Part shown: in pieces, positions 57,265 to 64,000 of the stretch
Layout of the letters: every line of letters begins with the position of its first letter
Position numbering within the stretch: the first letter of the stretch is position 1
NCBI RefSeq assembly: GCF_000372865.1
Contig: NZ_KB889965.1
Coordinates: 3,617,786-3,681,785, forward strand
Length of the DNA: 64,000 nt
Direction of reading: 5' to 3'
DNA from: Methylosarcina fibrata AML-C10
GTDB lineage: Bacteria; Pseudomonadota; Gammaproteobacteria; Methylococcales; Methylomonadaceae
Position numbers and translations under genes: made by a program
Notes under the pieces: model-generated
Seen by the model: the letters and a program-made list of their open reading frames with translations, nothing else
Databases searched by the model: none
What the model was told of the DNA's origin: nothing

Positions 57265-59865
57265 TTACATCAGTTCCTTCATCCGGTAGAGAAGCTCCAG
57301 GGCGTCTCTCGGACTGAGCTCGTCGGGCCTGACGTCTTCCAGCAGGCGGACGGCCGGATGAGGTTCATTGAACGAGAACAAATCCAGTTGGTTGGCTCCC
57401 GATTCGGCTTGCTGTTCGATATAGGCCTTGGTTTCCAGGCTTTGCAGTTTGGCCTTGGCCTTTTCGATCACCGAACGCGGAACGCCCGCCAGGGACGCCA
57501 CCTGCAGGCCGTAGCTCTGATTGGCCGGACCGTCCTTGACGGCATGCAGAAAAATGATTTTATCCCCGTGCTCCATGGCGTCGAGGTGGACGTTGTGGAT
57601 GGTTTTTTGCTCGTCGGCCAGCGTGGTCAGTTCGAAATAATGGGTGGCGAACAGCGTAAACGCTTTGGTGACTTTCGCCAGGTGATCGGCGCAGGCCCAG
57701 GCCAGCGAAAGTCCGTCGAAGGTGCTGGTGCCGCGCCCGATTTCGTCCATCAGGATCAGGCTTTGCGAAGTGGCGTTATGAAGGATGTTGGCCGTTTCCG
57801 ACATCTCGACCATGAACGTGGACCGCCCCGAGGCCAGGTCGTCCGAAGCGCCGATGCGGGTGAAAATCTTGTCGATCGGGCCGATGACCGCCGATTGGGC
57901 CGGCACATAGCAGCCGATATGGGCGATCAGGACGATCAGCGCATTCTGGCGCATGAAGGTCGATTTCCCGCCCATGTTGGGACCGGTGATGACCAGCATC
58001 CGGCGCCGGCTGGAGAGGGATAAGTCGTTGGCGACGAAGGGAATGTCCGACACCTGTTCGACGACCGGATGGCGCCCGCCTTCGATCGTGAGGCCGGGAC
58101 TGGCGGACAATACCGGCTTCGATAGATTCAGCGTATCCGAGCGTTCGGCAAAATTGACCAGCACGTCCAGTTCAGCCAGCGCGCCGGCGCACTGCTGAAG
58201 GATCGCCAGGGATTGGCCGATAAGGCCCAAGAGTTCGTCGTACAGCGCTTTCTCAAAAGCCAGCGATTTTTCGCGGGCGCTCAGCACCTTGTCTTCGAAA
58301 GCTTTCAACTCGGGCGTGATGTAGCGCTCCGCGCCTTTTAACGTTTGCTTCCGCAGATAATGGGCCGGGACCTTTTCCGCGTGCGAGTGGGAGATTTCGA
58401 TGTAATAGCCGTGCACCCGGTTGTAGTTCACCTTGAGATTGCCGATGCCCGTCGCCGAGCGTTCGCGGTTTTCCAGATCGAGCAGGAACTGATCGGCGTT
58501 CTGGCTCAAATTGCGCAGCTCGTCGAGCTCCGGATGATAGCCCGGCGCAATGACCCCGCCGTCCCGGATCAGGACCGGCGGATTGTCGACAACGGCGGTT
58601 TGCAGAAGATGCAGGACTTCCGGATGCTCGCCGATGTTTCGGCTTAATTCGGCGAGTTGCAGGTTTTCGCTCGCAGCCAGCAGCGATTGCAGCTCGGGCA
58701 AGGCGGCGAGGGTATCGCGCAACACCACCAGATCCCGGGGCCGCGCCGACTTCAGCGCAATGCGGGTGCTGATCCGTTCGACGTCGCCGACTTTGCGCAG
58801 GTGCTCGTGGAGATCCTGATACAAGCGGTTTTCGAGTAGAGCTTCGATGCAGGAATAGCGCCGATTGAGGACGGTTTGATCGCGCAGGGGCCGGTTGATC
58901 CAGCGCCGGAGGCAGCGGCTGCCCATCGCGGTGGCGGTCCTGTCCAGTACGCCGAACAGGGTGAATTTCATCTGTCCCGACGGATGCGTGTCCAGTTCCA
59001 GATTGCGCCGGCTCGAGGCATCCAGCAGAATGGTGTCGTCGCTGGACTCGGTCCGGATGCCTTGAATGTGAGGCAAAACGTGCAACTGCGTATCTCTGAC
59101 GTACTGCAGCAACGCTCCGGCGGCGGCGATCGCGGCCGGCAGGTCGTCGCAGCCGTAGCCTTTCAGATCGTGACTATTGAATTGTTTCAGCACCGCCAGC
59201 CGTGCGCTTTCCGGTTCGAAATGCCAGGGCGGCCTTCGGCACAAGCCGCTGCGCTGTTTCAATGCGGCGGGCAGCTCCCAGCTTTCGCTGAACAGCAGTT
59301 CGGCCGGATTGAGCCGGCTGATCTCGCTGACGAGCCGGTCTTCGGATTCCACCTGCTGCAGCACGAATCGCCCGCTCGTGATGTCCAGGCTGGCGATACC
59401 GTACAGATGATCAATACGGCCTGCCGAAACCAGAAGATTGTCTTTCCGGTCTTCCAGCAAGGCCTCGTCGGTGACGGTGCCGGGCGTCATGATCCGCACC
59501 ACCTTGCGTTCGACCGGCCCTTTCGAGGCCTGAGGATCGCCGATCTGTTCGCAAATGGCCACCGATTCGCCGAGCCGCAGCAACCTGGCGATATAGCCTT
59601 CCGCGGCATGATAGGGGATGCCCGCCATCGCGATCGGCAGGCCGGCCGACTGTCCGCGGCTGGTCAGCGTGATGTCGAGCAGTTCCGAGGCTTTTCTGGC
59701 GTCGTCGAAAAACAGCTCGTAAAAATCGCCCATGCGGTAAAACAGGAGAACATCGGGGTGCTCCGATTTGATGCGCAGGTATTGCTGCATCATCGGAGTG
59801 TGCGTCGCGTTTTCGGTTTTGGAGAACTGCGTCGAATCGCTAGTCTGGTGAAGTGCTTTGGTCAT
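57265..59865 (-). CDS. mutS: DNA mismatch repair protein MutS
   Basis: 866 residues. Mismatch-recognition [13 protein letters not shown], ATPase Walker [37 protein letters not shown] and ATHYFELT, and a C-terminal beta-clamp motif QLDLF followed by the tetramerisation tail ([17 protein letters not shown]). It recognises mismatches and recruits MutL and UvrD. Confidence 0.97.
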   Translation of the reverse strand: MTKALHQTSDSTQFSKTENATHTPMMQQYLRIKSEHPDVLLFYRMGDFYELFFDDARKASELLDITLTSRGQSAGLPIAMAGIPYHAAEGYIARLLRLGESVAICEQIGDPQASKGPVERKVVRIMTPGTVTDEALLEDRKDNLLVSAGRIDHLYGIASLDITSGRFVLQQVESEDRLVSEISRLNPAELLFSESWELPAALKQRSGLCRRPPWHFEPESARLAVLKQFNSHDLKGYGCDDLPAAIAAAGALLQYVRDTQLHVLPHIQGIRTESSDDTILLDASSRRNLELDTHPSGQMKFTLFGVLDRTATAMGSRCLRRWINRPLRDQTVLNRRYSCIEALLENRLYQDLHEHLRKVGDVERISTRIALKSARPRDLVVLRDTLAALPELQSLLAASENLQLAELSRNIGEHPEVLHLLQTAVVDNPPVLIRDGGVIAPGYHPELDELRNLSQNADQFLLDLENRERSATGIGNLKVNYNRVHGYYIEISHSHAEKVPAHYLRKQTLKGAERYITPELKAFEDKVLSAREKSLAFEKALYDELLGLIGQSLAILQQCAGALAELDVLVNFAERSDTLNLSKPVLSASPGLTIEGGRHPVVEQVSDIPFVANDLSLSSRRRMLVITGPNMGGKSTFMRQNALIVLIAHIGCYVPAQSAVIGPIDKIFTRIGASDDLASGRSTFMVEMSETANILHNATSQSLILMDEIGRGTSTFDGLSLAWACADHLAKVTKAFTLFATHYFELTTLADEQKTIHNVHLDAMEHGDKIIFLHAVKDGPANQSYGLQVASLAGVPRSVIEKAKAKLQSLETKAYIEQQAESGANQLDLFSFNEPHPAVRLLEDVRPDELSPRDALELLYRMKELM

Positions 59866-60000
59866 CGGTTCGGAAATGGTGTTTTTACAACGGCCGTATT
59901 ATAAACCGCGGAAAGCCTCAAGGGTCCGTCTTGGCGGCGAGATGGGGTTATTGAGGATTTTCTGCTCACGGATCGGCGGATTATAAGCCTGGCCGTGCCT

Positions 60001-61758
60001 TTACCGCTGAGTTTTTTGTATCCGCGCGGCCATGTCATCCAGAAGCTTGATGAAATTCCGTTTGGGTTTGTAGCGAAGGCGCAGTTCGGCCAGATAATCG
60101 CTCAATTCATGTGATCGTTTCTGCGCGGTCATTATCCCCGCCATTCTCCGAACCAGCTCGATGGCTTCGGCGTAGGCCCTGTTGCTGGTTTGTTCGACGA
60201 TGGGCGGTACAACCCGCTTGTAGAGGGCGAGCGCATCGTCCGCCCGCGCCGCTTCCAGTTTGCCGGCCAATTGGATCAGCAAATTCATATCGCATTTTCC
60301 CGCTTGCGCCGCCTGCCAGGCTTCTTCGAGATGATTTTCCCATAAAGCGATTTTAAGCCGTAACGAATAATCCGGCCCGGCCAGTTTCGACTGCCATGAA
60401 GCTGCGGCAGCGGCAGAACGGGCAATTTCGTCGGCAACCCGCACCAAAGCGCGCTCGCGCTGGGCCGGCCAGATACCGAGTTGTTCGGCAACGGCGTGGA
60501 GTTTTTGATAATGCTCCAGGGTTGGGCGCTCCTCGAACTGGATCCAGGTCAATTGCAAGGCTTCTTCGCCACGTTGGCGTTCCAGATAAGCTGAGACTAA
60601 AAAATCCCGCAGCCGGTTGTCGGTATTCGCGGGAAAGGCCTGCAAGCCCCGCTCGGCCCAGTTCAGGGCTTTGTCGTCTTCTCCGGCCTCGGTCCAGATC
60701 TCGGCAATCGTTAGATACCGGTAGGCCGAGGACAAATCGCGCACTTTGATCGCGACCAGTTCTTCCACATTGCCGCTCGCACTGGCCAGCGATTCCATGA
60801 TGTTGGTGATGCGGAATCGGTGGGAATCGAAACGGTCCTCTTTCTGCTTGGGTTCGATTTTCCGCCATTCTGCTTCGGCCAGTTCGCGGTAGCGCCGAAG
60901 TCCCACTTCGCCCAGGATATGAGCATAGGTTGAGGCAGAGAAGCTGCAAATACCGAAGGGCAACGTCGTTTCCAGACGGAAGAGCCGATCCGCCAGCGCG
61001 GCGGGTTCCAGCCGCGCCAATGCGCACGCTTGGAAGTGCAAATTGCCAAGCGTGTCCACGATGCCGCCGACTTCCCCGTTGGAATCGTCGATGTTCTGCA
61101 TGGCGTCTTCCGCGCGTTCGATCGCGTATTCGGCCAACTCGGCCAATAAAGCGGCGCTGTCCGGTGTTAACAGTTCCTCCAGGGATTCGACAATGGATTC
61201 CAGATTCCCGGCAAAACCGCCGGCCTCGCGCCAGTCGACAAAATCACGGACACGCGTCGCCTTGTCGATGGCCTTGCGGAAAGTCGGCAGTAAATCCCCG
61301 CCCGCATGCAAGCGCTCGGCTTTTAACAACAGCGATTGATAAACACGCTCGTCGCGCTCCGCCGCATCCAGCACCAGGTCGATCAACGCTTCCGGCTTTT
61401 GTAAAGACAAATAGTTCCGGATCGCCAGCCAAGGGTCGGTGCGTTCTTTCTTCTGGCTTGCCGGACCGGTCTTCTTGTTTTGGCGGTCCTCAAGCCAGGC
61501 GAGGCCAACCGCCGCACAATGCTTGCAGAAATAACCGTCCGCCGCGCGCGGGCAGGTGCAGTCGTAAGCTAGTTCGCCCTTCTCGTCCCATAATTTGACC
61601 CGGTAGCTCTCGCTGCCTTCGACCCGGGCGCTGATGGTATCACCGGCATCTCGCACATCGCCGACTAGACCGCTCGTGTAATAGTCTTCACCGCGTGCAA
61701 AAGCGGTGGCGCCAGCCAGATTTTTTAGGGTGCTGCGGGTGATCAGTCGGTCGAGCAT
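60001..61758 (-). CDS. SWIM zinc-finger family protein
   Basis: 585 residues. The N-terminal SWIM zinc finger is YDCTCPRAADGYFCKHCAAV (C67, C69, C78, H80). The remainder is a long array of helical repeats (TPR-like; e.g. WTEAGEDDKALNWAERGLQA and later ADDALALYKRVVPPIVEQ). SWIM domains bind DNA or protein. The gene is 84 bases downstream of the DUF1998-type gene in the same direction and probably shares its transcript. Function unknown. Confidence 0.8.
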   Translation of the reverse strand: MLDRLITRSTLKNLAGATAFARGEDYYTSGLVGDVRDAGDTISARVEGSESYRVKLWDEKGELAYDCTCPRAADGYFCKHCAAVGLAWLEDRQNKKTGPASQKKERTDPWLAIRNYLSLQKPEALIDLVLDAAERDERVYQSLLLKAERLHAGGDLLPTFRKAIDKATRVRDFVDWREAGGFAGNLESIVESLEELLTPDSAALLAELAEYAIERAEDAMQNIDDSNGEVGGIVDTLGNLHFQACALARLEPAALADRLFRLETTLPFGICSFSASTYAHILGEVGLRRYRELAEAEWRKIEPKQKEDRFDSHRFRITNIMESLASASGNVEELVAIKVRDLSSAYRYLTIAEIWTEAGEDDKALNWAERGLQAFPANTDNRLRDFLVSAYLERQRGEEALQLTWIQFEERPTLEHYQKLHAVAEQLGIWPAQRERALVRVADEIARSAAAAASWQSKLAGPDYSLRLKIALWENHLEEAWQAAQAGKCDMNLLIQLAGKLEAARADDALALYKRVVPPIVEQTSNRAYAEAIELVRRMAGIMTAQKRSHELSDYLAELRLRYKPKRNFIKLLDDMAARIQKTQR

Positions 61759-61842
61759 GATTATTTTTCGAGAGGTTGTTATTTGTGTGAATATTAAAAA
61801 TGAATTCCCACGTAAGTCGTCAAATCAACGGAATAATTAACA

Positions 61843-64000
61843 TTAACGCTCTTTGATAAAAACTTGTGTCGGAAAATTTTTATGATTCTTTACTTTCATA
61901 TGATTGACTAAAGACATCATATTTTCAGCTTGCTCCAATGCTGAAGCAAAATTGTCGAAATCTGCCATTCTGGAATCGCATCCCCAATAACCCACGCCCT
62001 GATCGAAGCGCAACGTGGTAACCTTGCCCGAATGCCAGTCCAATTGCATAAAACGACCATGCGGTGTATCGGCCGAGATTACTGCGGTACAGTTTTCATT
62101 CATCGCGGCAAAATAGCCTTGCATGACTGCCAAGCGTCTGTCATCATCCTGCCAATCGGCGAACAAACCGCGCTTCTGATAGCCGTCTTGTTTGGCTTTA
62201 GGCGCAGAAGTGATTCGAATCGATGGATTTACCCATGTTTTATGCAACACATGTTTGAGCCCGCGGATGAGCTCGGCGAGCAACATCACCGTCCAGGGGG
62301 AAAATAAATAACGGTCCATATAACCAATACTCGCCAGTTGATCCCCATTGTCGAGATGTTGCCGTAATAGGGCATGTTTTTCCCTCATCAATCGCCAAAA
62401 TTTTTGCGCAAACTCGGTCAATTCTCCATTGCATTCCGTCAGAATTTCCACTTCCACATCGCCGGGGCCGCTGTGCGGCTTGAGTTGTGCAGCCTCCAGG
62501 TAGCGCCCGATTGGGAGTGCCGGATAATCGTTTGCATGAATCAGAATGTTCTCTTTATCGTTAAGCCAGGCTTCGTTAGGTACTGCGGCAAGTGGGCGGC
62601 TGCATGCGAACGTGCTCCATTTATCCGAAAAAAACGCTTGCGCTATCACGGCTTCTGCCTGCTTAGGTAAACCTTTATTAGCGCCGATTACGGCCGTTTT
62701 GATGCCCAGCCGCTGCAGCACCCATAAATCTTCTTTCACGATATCCGGTACTTGTTGAAACTGCTTTTCGTTGATCAGCAGCACGACTTGAGAGTACTGA
62801 GTTTGCCAACGCGAAAGGGATTCCCGCAATGTTCCGAGAATCTCCCAATCCAGAGGCGCGCCGTGTAAAAAAAGGTGCAATTCGGTTGCGCCCTGGGCGG
62901 CGGCTTGGCGGATTTCGGTGAACAGCGTTTCCGGAGTGTAACGGGAACCTTCGCCGAGAATTTTTAAGTCGTCCGGCAGCGCTAATGCGTGGATAAAATC
63001 ATCCGATAAAAAATCAAAGGCCAATTGCCGGTCCAAGCGCTCAACATGAAAGCGGGTATCGAAACCCAGCAGACAGTTTTGACAAACTCTTTGGCAAGAG
63101 CAGTCAAGATAATGTCGGGCTTTGTTGAACAAGTCGGCAAAATCTCGATGAGCTGATGAGGCAAAGCCCCCGCCGCCGCTGCATTTATCGTACAATGTGA
63201 TGGTCGCGACCGGATCAGTACAATCGGCCAGTTTGGTTGGCTTGACCGTATAACCCAGCTCTTCGGCATTGATGCCTAACCGGTCCGCGAGAGCCTGCCT
63301 TAACGCCACGGCCAGCGTCCAGGCAATTTTATTATCGTTTTCGGAGCGATCACTTAGAAACCGTTGTTCGTTGTGGTGTTTCAAATAGAGTTCCAACACG
63401 TCGGTATGATAGACGTAGCCCAAATACAATTTGTCTTTAATCGCAGTCTGACCGTCATTGCCGCTGCACCACGCATCGGCTTCGCCTCCCGCTTTTCCGC
63501 GCAGCCTTTTATGTGGTCTGGAAAATATTTCGGGCCGTTTGTCGTCCGCCGTCATCGAATCGGCGCGGCCGCAATGCCAACACAAGGCATAGCCGTGTCC
63601 GTGTTCGCCGGCGCTGTAATAAAAAATGTCTCCTTGACAGCCGGAGCGAAACGATCCCAATTGCGGATTGGGTAACGGCCACAGACGGTCTTTTGCAGTA
63701 ACCCAGGGTTCTTTGAACGGCACAAAGTGTTGCCGGGATATATCGGTACTCGGCGATTCGTAAAAATCCACCGCAAATCCCGCCGGTTCGATGAATACGT
63801 GCTTATGCTCAAGATTCAAAGACCATCCGCATTCACGGCAGATGGTTGGGGAATGGCTGTTCAAGGCATGATCGATCGCGCCGCAATGATCGCAGCGCCA
63901 TGCCGTCATCAACTTTTGGGTTTCGTTGCCGCCGCTTTCCGGTTGATGCCAGCTTAGCGCCAAGCCCGCCGACCGATACACCAAACCGTTCAAAACAACA
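61843..64000 (-). CDS. DUF1998/MZB-type protein, N-terminus outside the window
   Basis: The frame remains open to the window edge, so the TTG near 63993 is internal and only the last ~718 residues are seen. Numbered from that TTG codon: a zinc ribbon CDHC...CREC (34-55), two more CxxC pairs around 138-141, then the MZB/DUF1998 segment LYDKCSGGGGFASSAHRD (267 on) with SCQRVCQNCLL (C298-C307), followed by a PLD-like or Rossmann-like region (TELHLFLHGAPLDWEI) and a long C-terminal domain. DUF1998 regions close large DEAD/DEAH helicases of defence systems (DISARM DrmB, Druantia DruE, BREX BrxHI). The helicase part, if any, lies beyond the window. Confidence 0.7.
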   Translation of the reverse strand, partial: VVLNGLVYRSAGLALSWHQPESGGNETQKLMTAWRCDHCGAIDHALNSHSPTICRECGWSLNLEHKHVFIEPAGFAVDFYESPSTDISRQHFVPFKEPWVTAKDRLWPLPNPQLGSFRSGCQGDIFYYSAGEHGHGYALCWHCGRADSMTADDKRPEIFSRPHKRLRGKAGGEADAWCSGNDGQTAIKDKLYLGYVYHTDVLELYLKHHNEQRFLSDRSENDNKIAWTLAVALRQALADRLGINAEELGYTVKPTKLADCTDPVATITLYDKCSGGGGFASSAHRDFADLFNKARHYLDCSCQRVCQNCLLGFDTRFHVERLDRQLAFDFLSDDFIHALALPDDLKILGEGSRYTPETLFTEIRQAAAQGATELHLFLHGAPLDWEILGTLRESLSRWQTQYSQVVLLINEKQFQQVPDIVKEDLWVLQRLGIKTAVIGANKGLPKQAEAVIAQAFFSDKWSTFACSRPLAAVPNEAWLNDKENILIHANDYPALPIGRYLEAAQLKPHSGPGDVEVEILTECNGELTEFAQKFWRLMREKHALLRQHLDNGDQLASIGYMDRYLFSPWTVMLLAELIRGLKHVLHKTWVNPSIRITSAPKAKQDGYQKRGLFADWQDDDRRLAVMQGYFAAMNENCTAVISADTPHGRFMQLDWHSGKVTTLRFDQGVGYWGCDSRMADFDNFASALEQAENMMSLVNHMKVKNHKNFPTQVFIKER

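Overview
The window looks like chromosomal DNA of a gammaproteobacterium. The dnaA-dnaN-recF-gyrB block, the divergent rpmH-rnpA-yidD-yidC-mnmE block, E. coli-type SpeD, Lpp, FxsA, CutA, DsbD and a Crp/Vfr-type regulator all fit this. A hopanoid-type RND transporter, a ba3-type terminal oxidase and a MoxYX-like sensor/regulator pair beside a DUF2380 gene suggest a type I methanotroph (Methylococcales). That is an inference: no methane or methanol oxidation gene is visible. Core DNA is moderately GC-rich, and several islands are clearly more AT-rich.

Layout. (1) 1-2776: right end of an integrated element. It holds a DUF3987 primase-like gene cut by the window edge, small Cys-rich proteins, an iteron-like TTCGCC cluster, a tandemly duplicated small ORF and an HGGxSTG protein, and it stops at the 3' end of a tRNA-Lys(CTT) gene. 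(2) 2853-7840: accessory zone with a divergent stand-alone FtsH-like protease, then a short integron-type cassette array on the minus strand (ABM monooxygenase, DUF4160-DUF2442 pair, GNAT) with recognisable attC sites and no integrase. (3) 7.8-14.3 kb: sulfotransferase, slipin-NfeD pair, HpnN-like RND transporter, Lpp. (4) 14.6-18.4 kb: accessory island with BrnTA and HicBA toxin-antitoxin pairs, a broken RAYT transposase with a second copy of its leader, an AT-rich RlmN-like gene and two small hypothetical genes. (5) 18.5-33 kb: housekeeping and redox genes (uvrD, fxsA, cutA-dsbD-tlpA, a two-component system, PA0069-type radical SAM protein, crp, osmC-speD, GDPD).

(6) 33.1-36.2 kb: ba3-type oxidase operon including an easily missed 50-residue subunit and a di-haem cytochrome c. 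(7) 36.8-46.8 kb: replication-origin neighbourhood, although no good DnaA box is visible between dnaA and rpmH. (8) 47-52.7 kb: three small envelope lipoproteins and an operon of two PIMT-type methyltransferases (one exported) with a membrane-fused spermidine-synthase-like protein. (9) 53-60 kb: gap-pyk, ugd, mutS. (10) 60-64 kb: a SWIM zinc-finger gene downstream of a DUF1998/MZB-type gene that runs off the right edge, possibly the end of a defence-type helicase operon.

Most interesting leads: the integrase-less cassette array with a DUF4160-DUF2442 module, the DUF1998 + SWIM operon at the right edge, the tRNA-Lys element with iteron-like repeats, the PIMT-PIMT-spermidine-synthase-like operon, and a SplB-like radical SAM protein ending in a beta-clamp-binding motif.
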